Origin: an uncultured Methanomethylovorans sp.
GTDB lineage: Archaea; Halobacteriota; Methanosarcinia; Methanosarcinales; Methanosarcinaceae
Assembly (NCBI RefSeq): GCF_963678545.1
Contig: NZ_OY782870.1
Coordinates: 2,852,001-2,916,000 of the forward strand
Length of the DNA: 64,000 nt
Direction: 5' to 3'
Position 1 is the first letter of the stretch. The number at the start of each line of letters is the position of its first letter. The translations under genes and the position numbers were made by a program. A model generated the notes under the pieces. It searched no databases and was not told the origin of the DNA. It saw only the letters and a list, made by a program, of their open reading frames with translations. This document shows positions 9,053 through 17,184 of this stretch, in pieces.

Positions 9053-9297
9053 CGCATTTTCCTCCAGATGAACAGGTACACGAAGAACATGAAGAAACCA
9101 ACATACATCATATATGTAGTGATCTCAGGAGACGAACCAAAAGCTATAGGGATGGGACCAATGAGCACGAGCCCGCCGAAATCTCCATTACCACTGCCAT
9201 TCTGCATAGCAGAAAGCAAAAAGCCTGAAAACAACAGTAGAATTCCAATAAAGATCAAATAGGAACCAATTCTGATAAGACCCCTGGAAAATGCCAT
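9046..9297 (-). CDS. TIGR00304 family small membrane protein (first of a pair)
   Basis: An 83-residue protein with two membrane helices (about 10-30 and 62-79) around the family motif GGLVLIGPIPIAFGSSPE (about 41-58). The family is restricted to archaea and its function is unknown. It lies 21 bp downstream of the Q/P/S-rich winged-helix gene and overlaps the next paralogue by 7 bp. All three genes read in the same direction and may form one operon. Confidence 0.8.
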   Translation of the reverse strand: MAFSRGLIRIGSYLIFIGILLLFSGFLLSAMQNGSGNGDFGGLVLIGPIPIAFGSSPEITTYMMYVGFFMFFVYLFIWRKMRW

Positions 9298-9318
9298 AAG
9301 AAATAGTGGAAGCTATAA

Positions 9319-10155
9319 TTAAATCATACTCTGGTATGAAACAGCCTCAGGTGCTTGAAGCTCTGTAGATTCATCAGAAATGTATCTGTACTCTCTCTGT
9401 GTTCTATTACCTCTACGCTCAAGAAGATTTTTACCGAACATGCGGGAAAGATATGTGGATACTGTACTCAGCTTTATGGGACCGTATATTTTCTCATAGT
9501 GCTGCTGTATAGCTTGAGATGAGAACCAGACACGTGGATACTCATATTTAAGGAAAAGTTCCAGCCTTTCATTGATCGTAAGCTTAGTACCCCCCACCCG
9601 TTCCTGAAAAGAAGGAGTATTGCGAGTTGGGATAACAGGCTGCTCTTGCTTGACCTGTGTTTGCCGGGATTGTTGTGAAGTGTTATTCACTGGCATATAC
9701 TGATTCACAACGGGCTGTAGACTGGGCGATTGCAATGGAACAGAATATTGAGATGGGACCTGGGAGAAACTTGGCTTCAACGGAGATACCATTTGCTGGT
9801 ATTGAGCATACGAAGGATATTGATATACAGAAGGTTGCTGTGCCGGAACAAAAGAAGGTAGTACCTGTTGCTGCATAACTGGCTGTACTTGCTGTACAAC
9901 AGAACCAGGGAAAAACTGTGATGGCGATTGATGATAAGGTTGTGAGTTAACCTGTGGTGGAGTTTGTGAAACTGCTTGTTGAAAAGAATCTTTGTAATTT
10001 GCTACAGAAGCAGAAGAAGGTCCAGACGCCTGGACTCCTTTTCCTGAGAACGACTCTATGAATGAGACCAAGCACTTTTGCCATTCAGCCCCTGTAAATT
10101 CAACATTTACACGCGTTGTCCCGTCTTCATCTATTATTTCGAGTCGGACCTTCAT
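9319..10155 (-). CDS. Q/P/S-rich protein with C-terminal winged-helix domain
   Basis: Three parts are visible: a short N-terminal domain (MKVRLEIIDEDGTTRVNVEF; about 1-45), a disordered Gln/Pro/Ser/Tyr-rich linker of about 140 residues with repeated QxPS-type motifs, and a winged-helix-like C-terminal domain (about 190-265) containing WFSSQAIQQHYEKIYG and STVSTYLSRMFGKNLLERRG. The first ATG of the frame is at 10173, but the ATG at 10155 has AGAGGC a few bases upstream and opens directly into the conserved-looking KVRLEI, so I use it. A DNA-binding regulator is likely; the target is unknown. The long low-complexity linker is unusual for an archaeal regulator. Confidence 0.75.
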   Translation of the reverse strand: MKVRLEIIDEDGTTRVNVEFTGAEWQKCLVSFIESFSGKGVQASGPSSASVANYKDSFQQAVSQTPPQVNSQPYHQSPSQFFPGSVVQQVQPVMQQQVLPSFVPAQQPSVYQYPSYAQYQQMVSPLKPSFSQVPSQYSVPLQSPSLQPVVNQYMPVNNTSQQSRQTQVKQEQPVIPTRNTPSFQERVGGTKLTINERLELFLKYEYPRVWFSSQAIQQHYEKIYGPIKLSTVSTYLSRMFGKNLLERRGNRTQREYRYISDESTELQAPEAVSYQSMI

Positions 10156-10738
10156 TTTTCTGCCTCTGTGCATGTGGATCCATTCATCCCCTCAGATTGA
10201 TGGATTCACGAACCATATATCCCCTCAGACAATGGTTTTTAGCTTGACTGTTTAGTGTTTACAGAACACTATTTTAGTCTTCTGTGCTACAATGATATAC
10301 ATTGTACTAATATTATATAAATATTGTGCTAATCCAATTGTGTTTAGTTGTCGGCGATACAAACAAAGAAAGAATAAAGCTTTATTTTAAAAAATAAGCT
10401 AGAATCTATCCTACCATTTGTACCTATTAGATAGATATTGTGAACTAGATAGATAAAGGTTTCTTTTTCTTTTCCAGTGGAAACAATGGGGTTAGAGATT
10501 TCAACTTAAAAACTGTATTTATGCTGTTAAATCACTAAAAAGCACCAAATTCCCCTTATATTCAATTATTAGTGTTTACAATAGAGATTTGTGCATATAA
10601 AGCAAAATGTAATACACAATAAAGTTGAAAACTTATATCTAATGGTAATGATAACTGGCAAGTAATGATAAACTGTGATAAAGAGTAATCTAAAACCTCA
10701 GTTTAGTTTATATCAAATGATAACCATAGGGGCGTCTT
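10156..10738. other. Divergent intergenic region between the winged-helix gene and PAN
   Basis: About 580 bp of A+T-rich DNA without a gene. An 11-bp direct repeat, ATCCCCTCAGA, occurs at 10186-10196 and 10219-10229, spaced 33 bp (about three helical turns), just upstream of the winged-helix gene; it could be an operator. On the PAN side a TATA-like GTTTATATC lies near 10706, and AGGGG precedes the PAN start by about 8 nt. Nothing else is recognisable. Confidence 0.4.
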
Positions 10739-11977
10739 ATGACTAACACAAGTGCAGATACTCCCGTTGATACCGGCGCAACCCGGGACAAAGCCCGGAC
10801 AGGATTAGAAAACCTTAATAAAGAAGACATAAGGTCACTGCTCAACGAGATAGAACTGCTGAAAGTCAATAATGAGAACATGCGGGCAAAGTTGCTTGAG
10901 GCCAGCATGATGAACAACTCATATATGGAAGAAGTAAGTAAACTCAAGAAGCAGGTTGAGCACCTTACAACGCCTCCATTGTTCATTGCTAGTGTAATGG
11001 AAATTGAAGGAGATATGATCCTTATACGCCAGCATGGCAACAACCAGGAAGTCATGACAAGGATCCCACCGTCGCTTCATGGAAAACTGGAACCGGGCAT
11101 GAGAGTTAGTGTTAACGGGGCTTTTTCTATAATATCCATCATACGCAAGGGTACTGATGTCAGAGCTCAGGTGATGGAGCTCATCAATTCACCTGGAATA
11201 GACTATGATATGATAGGTGGCCTTGACGAAGTAATCAAAGAAGTGATAGAATCTGTAGAACTGCCACTCACTGAGCCTGAACTATTTTTGAATATAGGCA
11301 TCGAACCACCAAATGGTGTTTTACTGTACGGTGCACCCGGTACAGGGAAGACCTTGATCGCAAAGGCAGTTGCATCCAGAGCAAAAGCAACTTTCATTCG
11401 TATGTCCGGCTCCGACCTTGTACAAAAGTTTATAGGAGAAGGTGCAAGATTGGTGAAAGATGTATTCCAACTTGCCCGAGACAAATCTCCTGCCATACTA
11501 TTCATAGACGAGATTGATGCTGTAGGCGGTATGAGAACCCATGACGGCACAACTGGTTCAGCTGAAGTGAACCGTACCATGCTACAGCTTCTGGCTGAGA
11601 TGGATGGGTTTGATGCTACAAAGAACGTGAAGGTTATCGCTGCCACAAATAGGATAGATCTGCTGGACCCTGCACTCTTGCGTCCTGGCAGGTTTGACAG
11701 AGTAATAGAGATACCTCTCCCTGACCTGGAAGCCCGCGAAGAGATATTGAACATTCATACTCGCAAGATGAAACTTGCAGATGATGTAGATTTCAAGAAA
11801 ATTGCAAAGATCACGACCGGACTTAGCGGTGCAGACCTTCAAGTGATTACCAAGGAGGCCGGTATGTTCGTACTAAGACGCCGTGGAAACCAAGTGACCA
11901 TGCAAGATATGATGGATGCTTACGAGAAAGTAGTTTCCGAAGAAGAGACACCTACACCCTCTGGTATGTTCGCATAA
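10739..11977 (+). CDS. pan: Proteasome-activating nucleotidase (PAN)
   Basis: A 412-residue AAA+ ATPase that forms a hexamer, unfolds substrates and feeds them into the 20S proteasome. It has an N-terminal coiled coil (about 22-77), an OB domain (about 80-140), Walker A GAPGTGKT (198-205), Walker B ILFIDEID (253-260) and the second region of homology AATNRIDLLDPALLRPGRFDR. The C-terminus ends in Met-Phe-Ala, where the gate-opening HbYX motif normally has Tyr in the middle position. Phe keeps the ring but not the hydroxyl. It is transcribed alone, upstream of tRNA-Glu. Confidence 0.96.
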   Translation: MTNTSADTPVDTGATRDKARTGLENLNKEDIRSLLNEIELLKVNNENMRAKLLEASMMNNSYMEEVSKLKKQVEHLTTPPLFIASVMEIEGDMILIRQHGNNQEVMTRIPPSLHGKLEPGMRVSVNGAFSIISIIRKGTDVRAQVMELINSPGIDYDMIGGLDEVIKEVIESVELPLTEPELFLNIGIEPPNGVLLYGAPGTGKTLIAKAVASRAKATFIRMSGSDLVQKFIGEGARLVKDVFQLARDKSPAILFIDEIDAVGGMRTHDGTTGSAEVNRTMLQLLAEMDGFDATKNVKVIAATNRIDLLDPALLRPGRFDRVIEIPLPDLEAREEILNIHTRKMKLADDVDFKKIAKITTGLSGADLQVITKEAGMFVLRRRGNQVTMQDMMDAYEKVVSEEETPTPSGMFA

Positions 11978-12059
11978 GAACATACCTAATTTATCCTGAA
12001 CGAAAAGTTAATATCCGTTAAGTGTATTTTGGGTATGCTGTCAAAGCAAATACCGCAAT

Positions 12060-12134
12060 GCTCCGATAGTGTAGCACGGCCAATCATGCAGGACTCTCAC
12101 TCCTGCGACTGGGGTTCGAATCCCCATCGGAGCA
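12060..12134 (+). tRNA. tRNA-Glu (CUC)
   Basis: Acceptor GCTCCGA pairs with TCGGAGC, with A as discriminator. The anticodon stem-loop CAGGA-CTCTCAC-TCCTG gives anticodon CTC, and the T-arm contains GGTTCGAATCCCC. The gene is 75 nt, intronless, without an encoded CCA. A small hairpin CTTTC-TTTA-GGAAAG follows within about 20 nt and may help end the transcript. Confidence 0.95.
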
Positions 12135-12335
12135 CTACAAATCCTTTCTTTAGGAAAGTTTATTGATTTGAATATTATAGGATTATTGGACCCTTATTAG
12201 TGATACTAATTTTTCTTAATTTAGACAAACTTACTTTCTTCCTAAAGCATTGATCTACGAACAACATAATAACATAAACATATATATTTGAGAGATGCCA
12301 CGGTTTAAGTAGCATGTTTTACATGTAGATAATCA

Positions 12336-13004
12336 ATGCTTGCAAATCTTGGATTAGGCAATATACCCGGAAATGTAGTACTGTTGGTCGAAGAAGACAT
12401 GGGTAATGTCAAAAGCGTTTTGGTGCAGATGGCAGTGAAAGAACTGCTTCATGATACGAAAAAGATAGTATATATTTCTACTACGCGCTCCCAAGAAGAT
12501 GTTAAAAATCATATATCTATATCTACAGATAATGAAAAAAATAACTTCACAATATTGGGAAGTTTTAATGAATTGAATTCTCTGTTAGAGATCTGCAAGA
12601 AAGATATAAATGTGCTTACAGATGCTAACGAGATGCTGAACCCTTCTCTTAGCACTCTTGTAACTGCCGATGTATGTATCATTGATACTTTTTCCCACCT
12701 TTTTATGGAAGAAGATACAGGTACTATCAAAGATGTACTGAATTGTTTTGTTACTATGAGTAGAGAAAACAAAACAACTTTTCTGCTGCTTTCGGATATG
12801 GGGATACTTACTGACCGTTCGGAGAGAATCATAAGGGCTATGGCAGACGGAATAATCCAGTTCAGGACAGAATACGTGGGAAGTAAAATAAATCGATACA
12901 TAAACATCCCAAAGATGCCTGGCAATCCTCCGTTTAATAGAATGGTACCTTTCAACGTTAAGGGAAGTAGCATTGCCATTGATACAAGAGAAAGAGTAGG
13001 CTAA
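12336..13004 (+). CDS. KaiC/RadA-superfamily protein with degenerate P-loop
   Basis: A 222-residue RecA-like fold. The opening NIPGNVVLLVEEDMGNVKS aligns with the GLPxGxxxLIxGxxGxGKS region of KaiC/FlaH/RAD55-type ATPases. The Walker A motif is damaged, though: the glycine before Lys is Val and the first glycine is missing. A Walker B-like VCIIDTFSH is kept near residue 111. It also has FLLLSDMG and a C-terminal RYINIPKMPG strand typical of the family. It is probably a non-catalytic or weakly binding member acting as a partner or regulator. It is alone on its strand; a TATA-like ACATATATATTTG lies near 12276. Confidence 0.7.
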   Translation: MLANLGLGNIPGNVVLLVEEDMGNVKSVLVQMAVKELLHDTKKIVYISTTRSQEDVKNHISISTDNEKNNFTILGSFNELNSLLEICKKDINVLTDANEMLNPSLSTLVTADVCIIDTFSHLFMEEDTGTIKDVLNCFVTMSRENKTTFLLLSDMGILTDRSERIIRAMADGIIQFRTEYVGSKINRYINIPKMPGNPPFNRMVPFNVKGSSIAIDTRERVG

Positions 13005-13119
13005 ATTCTCCAGAATAGATCACATCTAAACTATCCTTAGATGCATCACTATTTTGATATTGCCCCTACAATATAGAAATTTGGTGACATATTGATGAAA
13101 TAGAATATCAAAGGAAGAG

Positions 13120-13290
13120 ATGAATTGGGCAAAAAACAAAAATGTGATTTCAAAAGAAAAAATATCTAAAAAAATTGTTCAAACATTAAGAGAGGATAAA
13201 AACTGCTTTAGGGAAGTGAGGAGGCATGGAAATATGCCTCCCCTATGGATTTATACCCCAGTCGTGACAAAGATCTGGGATGAGGGATGA
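13120..13290 (+). CDS. Candidate small protein, 56 residues, unknown
   Basis: An ATG at 13120 preceded by AAGGAAGAG opens a 56-codon frame ending with TGA at 13290. The product is basic at the start (MNWAKNKNVISKEKISKKI), with FREVRRHGNMPPLWIYTP toward the end. No family is recognised. In favour: a good ribosome-binding site and non-repetitive composition. Against: its short length, and a perfect 8-bp hairpin (13220-13241) inside the frame that may be the real feature. The remainder of 13005-13486 shows nothing else beyond the strong GGGGG ribosome-binding site of the next gene. Confidence 0.35.
   Translation: MNWAKNKNVISKEKISKKIVQTLREDKNCFREVRRHGNMPPLWIYTPVVTKIWDEG
13220..13241. repeat. Perfect hairpin in the region before the MsrA-like gene
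   Basis: GGAGGCAT (13220-13227) and ATGCCTCC (13234-13241) form an 8-bp stem with loop GGAAAT. It lies inside the candidate small frame and about 245 bp upstream of the MsrA-like gene. No T-tract follows, so it is not a typical terminator. Confidence 0.4.
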
Positions 13291-13486
13291 AAGTACATTC
13301 ACATATATAAAGAAACTCTTAAATTATTCCAAGGAAGCTTCTTTTTCGTGTAAATAATTCTTGTCCTTAATATTAGAGCAATTAGTTAATAAGACAATTT
13401 TAATCGAAGAAAGATTATTATATTTTGATAAATATAACTAACTGTGAGTTCAATTATCCAAACCCACACAAAAAGGGGGACTAAAA

Positions 13487-14029
13487 ATGAATAATCACGA
13501 AAATATCCCCAAGAATGAGTATGAAATTGCAACTTTTGCTGTTGGAAGCTCTTGGAAAGCAGAGGCAGTATTTCGCAACAAGGTAAGAGGAATAATTACT
13601 TCCTACACAGGATACACAGGAGATGAAGTACAATACCCACGGCTTGAAAGTGGTACAGAGAATACAATTGATTTGGTACAGGCCGTGCAAATCGTCTTTG
13701 ATCCAAAAATAGTTCCTTATGAGCGATTACTTGAATTATTCTGGGAATTGCATGACCCTACATATTTACTGAAGTCTGAAGAAAATAACAAACAATTCAA
13801 ATCTATCATATATTGCCATTCTGAAAAACAGAGAGAAAAAGCAATCAGTTCTAAAAAGAAATTAGAAAGAACCGAAAAAACCAAATGTCAGATCAACACA
13901 CAAATATTACCTGCAACCCATTTCTTTAAAATTGAAAAGGAAGTCACAGAGAGTAATCACAATGCCATGAAAAAAAATGGTATCAATAGGAGTTTTCCTA
14001 AAAAAGGTCTTCAACACCAGGCACGGTAA
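13487..14029 (+). CDS. MsrA-like protein lacking the catalytic cysteine
   Basis: A 180-residue homologue of peptide methionine sulfoxide reductase A. Family landmarks are present: YEIATFA (12-18), SYTGYTGDEVQYP, LVQAVQIVFDPKIVPYERLLELFWELHDPT and an ILPATHFFKIE segment near the C-terminus. The active-site GCFW motif, however, is GSSW (AGC TCT TGG), so the nucleophilic Cys is Ser, and Tyr of the YRS element is Phe (FKSIIY). The GHAE motif is also lost (NTID). The gene has an intact frame and an excellent ribosome-binding site (GGGGG, 8 nt). It is either a pseudoenzyme (binder of oxidised Met or peptides) or an early decay product. It ends tail to tail with the next gene, overlapping by 19 bp. 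Confidence 0.75.
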   Translation: MNNHENIPKNEYEIATFAVGSSWKAEAVFRNKVRGIITSYTGYTGDEVQYPRLESGTENTIDLVQAVQIVFDPKIVPYERLLELFWELHDPTYLLKSEENNKQFKSIIYCHSEKQREKAISSKKKLERTEKTKCQINTQILPATHFFKIEKEVTESNHNAMKKNGINRSFPKKGLQHQAR

Positions 14030-14820
14030 TATTCACCTTTACTTTGGACCTCCACTGGCAATCCAAATAGTAAGGAAAGATTAGAGGAAGTCAGAATCTG
14101 TTCTTTTGGCCCATCCATGAAGATACTCCCATCTTTGAACAGAATGACCCTTTCTATTTCTGGAATTATGTCCTGAAGATTGTGAGTTACAAGTATTATG
14201 CTTTTGCCGACAGCTGCAATTCTGCGCATTACTTCCCTGAACTTGTGAAGGCCATACAGATCAAGACTGTTAGTAGGCTCATCAAGCACAAGGGCCAAAG
14301 GATCATGAACCAGGGCCCTTGCAATAAGTATCCTTCTTGCCTCACCAGTTGACATCTGAGAAATAGATTTATCCTGAAGATGAGAAATCTCCAAAAAATC
14401 CATTACAGTCTGGACTATACACTTCATCTCGTAGGTGACACGATGATTTTTATAAACTCCAATACTACTGAAAAAGCCAGATAAAACAGCCTCATAGCCA
14501 TAAATATCACGAGTATATTCATGCTGCAGATCGCCTGAAACTATACCCAGCAGATTTTGGAGATCGAATATATCCCATCTTTCTTTACCCATAATACGAC
14601 ATGCAACACTTGGAGAATTGACAAGTGGCCGATATTCCCTGGTAATGGTCTTGATGAGAGAAGACTTACCAGAACCATTTGGACCAATGATAGCAACGTT
14701 CTCAGCCACGCCTATTTGCAGGGAAATTGAATCAAGAAGCTTTTTCCCACTACGAGTAACTGTGATATTCCTGAAATCTATCAAATGACCTGTGTCTGAA
14801 TGATTAGAGCTATCCTGCAT
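14011..14820 (-). CDS. Stand-alone ABC transporter ATP-binding protein (ModF/YlmA-like, COG1119 type)
   Basis: A 269-residue ABC ATPase with Walker A GPNGSGKSS, a Q-loop region, signature MSTGEARR (in place of LSGGQ), Walker B ALVLDEPTNSLD and switch His in LVTHN. The divergent signature and the IPEIERVILFKDG segment recall the ModF/YlmA group, which is often encoded without a permease. No membrane partner is adjacent: the cbiO gene is divergent and has its own transmembrane partner. Substrate is unknown. Confidence 0.75.
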   Translation of the reverse strand: MQDSSNHSDTGHLIDFRNITVTRSGKKLLDSISLQIGVAENVAIIGPNGSGKSSLIKTITREYRPLVNSPSVACRIMGKERWDIFDLQNLLGIVSGDLQHEYTRDIYGYEAVLSGFFSSIGVYKNHRVTYEMKCIVQTVMDFLEISHLQDKSISQMSTGEARRILIARALVHDPLALVLDEPTNSLDLYGLHKFREVMRRIAAVGKSIILVTHNLQDIIPEIERVILFKDGSIFMDGPKEQILTSSNLSLLFGLPVEVQSKGEYYRAWC

Positions 14821-14910
14821 GATATTACACAGTTAAGGGAATAATTGTATAAAAACAATATCTGTTTATGGATTTCTGAAGAGAGATTAGTTATTCTTGC
14901 TTACCACCAT

Positions 14911-14970
14911 ATATAAATATGTAGCCTATTATTGCATATCAACTACATAGATAGTAACAATATAATAGGC
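14911..14970 (+). promoter_or_regulatory. cbiOQ promoter with inverted repeat
   Basis: A TATA box (ATATAAATAT, 14911-14920) lies about 130 bp before cbiO. Immediately downstream are perfect arms GCCTATTAT (14924-14932) and ATAATAGGC (14962-14970), 29 bp apart, spanning the expected transcription start. A similar GCTATTAT arm occurs in front of cbiM (17900-17948). A metal-responsive repressor binding both sites is an inference. Confidence 0.45.
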
Positions 14971-15051
14971 ATTTCTCACACGATACCGGTTATTTCTTAA
15001 ATTTTTATTACATAAAAAGAATCACATGTGGGAACATTGAAACAAGGAAAC

Positions 15052-15903
15052 ATGAGATCAACTACACCTATCATAGAACTTAGGAAACTTTCCTATTCTT
15101 ATGGGAACAGCAAAATAGAGGCACTCAAAGACATAAACCTGGAAATATACCCAGGAGAAAAAGTGGCATTTCTCGGAGCCAATGGTGCCGGAAAATCTAC
15201 ATTATTTAAACACATGAATGGCATCCTAAAACCAAACTCTGGAGAAGTGTTAGTCCATGGGGAGCCAATATCTAAGAAAAACATAGAGAAAGTGCGCCAA
15301 ACCGTAGGGATAGTTTTCCAAAACCCAGATGACCAGATCCTTGCACCCACTGTAGAACAAGATGTAGCTTTTGGGCCTATCAATATGGGACTCTCCGAAG
15401 AAGATGTTGCTTCAAGAGTGAAAGAAGCGTTGGGATTTGTGAATATGCTGGGACTTGAAGACAGGTCTCCTCACCATCTTAGCGGGGGCCAGAAAAAACG
15501 TGTTGCTATTGCCGGAATCCTGGCCATGAGACCAGAAGTCATAGTGTTGGATGAACCTACAGCCGGACTTGACCCAAGAAGTGCTGAAAATATTATGAGT
15601 GTCATTGAGACAATGAACCGTGAGCTTGGAATTACAATAATCCTGTCTACTCACGACGTGGACATGGTACCCCTTTTTGCAGACAGGGTTTTCCTGATGC
15701 ATCATGGCAAGATAGAAGCACAGGGTACAGCAACCGAAATATTCAAACAACAGGGGCTGCTGGAACATGTACACCTGAGAATACCCAGGATAGCAGAAGT
15801 TTTTGAATTGCTCAAGGCTGAGGGCCTGGATGTAGAAACAAAAGTTACACCTGCAGATGCCAAGGACGAGATCCTGAGGCTATTAAATGTACCTAAGAAA
15901 TAA
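15052..15903 (+). CDS. cbiO: Cobalt/nickel ECF transporter, ATP-binding subunit
   Basis: A 283-residue ABC ATPase with GANGAGKSTL (Walker A), NPDDQ (Q-loop), LSGGQKKRVAIAG (signature), VIVLDEPTAGLD (Walker B) and STHDVD (switch). It energises uptake of Co2+ or Ni2+ together with CbiQ and CbiMN. Methanogens need Co for cobamides and Ni for F430 and hydrogenases. I place the start at ATG 15052, which has AAGGAA just upstream; a GTG at 15028 would add eight residues. The gene is followed by cbiQ after 14 bp. Confidence 0.93.
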   Translation: MRSTTPIIELRKLSYSYGNSKIEALKDINLEIYPGEKVAFLGANGAGKSTLFKHMNGILKPNSGEVLVHGEPISKKNIEKVRQTVGIVFQNPDDQILAPTVEQDVAFGPINMGLSEEDVASRVKEALGFVNMLGLEDRSPHHLSGGQKKRVAIAGILAMRPEVIVLDEPTAGLDPRSAENIMSVIETMNRELGITIILSTHDVDMVPLFADRVFLMHHGKIEAQGTATEIFKQQGLLEHVHLRIPRIAEVFELLKAEGLDVETKVTPADAKDEILRLLNVPKK

Positions 15904-15917
15904 AAGAAGGTAACTGC

Positions 15918-16733
15918 ATGGAGATAACCCTTACAGATATTGAAAAGGAAGCTTACAAGGATAGTCCAGTACATCGCCTTGATGGTCGGGTGAAGCTCCT
16001 TGCCACAATTCTGATGATCGTTTTCGCAGTAAGCCTGCCCCGCGTCCATGACGATAACCTGATACGTTTGGCCTTTGTAGAATCATACCTTATAATTTTG
16101 ATGGCATTGGCAAGGCTGAACCCTGTATATATAATAGTGCGGTTTCTGGCAGTGCTGCCCTTCGGGCTTGGAGTAATTGTAGTCCAGCCTTTTGTAAGAC
16201 AGCCATTCTTTGATTCCTTTACAGAATATCCTCTTGATCTGCCATTTGGACTAACAATGACGTACGAAGGTCTGGCCTTCGGAATAACACTGCTGGCAAA
16301 GTTTATCGTATGTATCAGTGCAATAATAGTGCTTTCATCCACTACAAAAATGCATGATATTGTGGGAGCTGCAAGAAGATTAGGCATCCCAAAGGAAATC
16401 GCATTGTTGCTTACCATGATGGTCCGCTATCTGTTTCTGTTCTGGAGTGTGCTTAAACGTATCCGTACAGCTCAGAAGTGCCGTATGTTTAACATATGGA
16501 ATAAAAAAGTTCACCGCAAGTGGGTGCTGGAACAAGTTGGGTATACGATCAGTTCGATCTTTTTGATGGCCTACGAACAGGGAGAAAGAACATATATCAG
16601 CATGCTGTGCAGAGGATACGGACAAAACGGCAATGTGAAAATTCACAACAAAGAACTGAAAATGTTGGATATACTCTTTTCTGGAATCACACTTCTAGTC
16701 CTTCTTGCATCTTATTTTGTGGCTTATGCATAA
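15918..16733 (+). CDS. cbiQ: Cobalt/nickel ECF transporter, transmembrane T component
   Basis: A 271-residue membrane protein with about five to six helices. The N-terminal SPVHRLDGRVKLLATI segment (16-31) is typical for CbiQ/EcfT, as are the two cytoplasmic coupling-helix motifs (GAARRLGIPKEIALLL and ERTYISMLCRGYG), where the Ala-Arg-Arg/Cys-Arg-Gly positions contact the ATPase. It lies 14 bp after cbiO in the same operon and converges on the cbiM-cbiN pair. Confidence 0.92.
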   Translation: MEITLTDIEKEAYKDSPVHRLDGRVKLLATILMIVFAVSLPRVHDDNLIRLAFVESYLIILMALARLNPVYIIVRFLAVLPFGLGVIVVQPFVRQPFFDSFTEYPLDLPFGLTMTYEGLAFGITLLAKFIVCISAIIVLSSTTKMHDIVGAARRLGIPKEIALLLTMMVRYLFLFWSVLKRIRTAQKCRMFNIWNKKVHRKWVLEQVGYTISSIFLMAYEQGERTYISMLCRGYGQNGNVKIHNKELKMLDILFSGITLLVLLASYFVAYA

Positions 16734-16869
16734 ATTGAAAAAATTAATATGCTGAAAGACCTGATGTAGCTAATTATTATCATAAAAACGTATTAGATAT
16801 ATGAATAGCAGGACGCATTAGAAAAGCCCCGCAATTAGAACAAAAAAGAAGATTAAAGAAATGAGTAAT

Positions 16870-17184
16870 TCACTTCTTTATTATTTTCCCCAGACCATAA
16901 CTTATGCCTAGCACAAGCAGAGTACCTGCAAGTATTGCAGCTACTTCACCTGATTTACCCATACCTTCAATGGAATAATCCGGCAGAGGTGAAGAAAACA
17001 CGGGCCCCTCTTCTTCCATCGCCGATAGTCGATCCTCACTCACGAGCCCACCTGCCGCACTTTCCAGACCATCTGGATCAGGAGATGCCAGAAAAGGAGC
17101 AACTACAGCAAGTATTAGGGCTATGATTATACCTACATAGAGGAATTTCATGTTGGACTTATTAGCAATCACATTTTGACTCAT
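16870..17184 (-). CDS. PDGLE-domain small subunit of the Co/Ni transporter (CbiN/NikN-like)
   Basis: A 104-residue protein with two membrane helices (about 12-32 and 80-99). Right after the first helix comes the diagnostic SPDPDGLES motif (34-42) of CbiN/NikN-type subunits, which help the M subunit bind or release the metal ion. Its ATG overlaps the cbiM stop codon (ATGA), so the two are translationally coupled. Whether cobalt or nickel is carried cannot be told from this subunit. Confidence 0.87.
   Translation of the reverse strand: MSQNVIANKSNMKFLYVGIIIALILAVVAPFLASPDPDGLESAAGGLVSEDRLSAMEEEGPVFSSPLPDYSIEGMGKSGEVAAILAGTLLVLGISYGLGKIIKK

Noticed and set aside
14821-15051. Cobalamin riboswitch before the cobalt transporter genes
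   Set aside because: No conserved B12-box sequence is visible in front of cbiO or cbiM; a DNA-level inverted repeat explains the region better.
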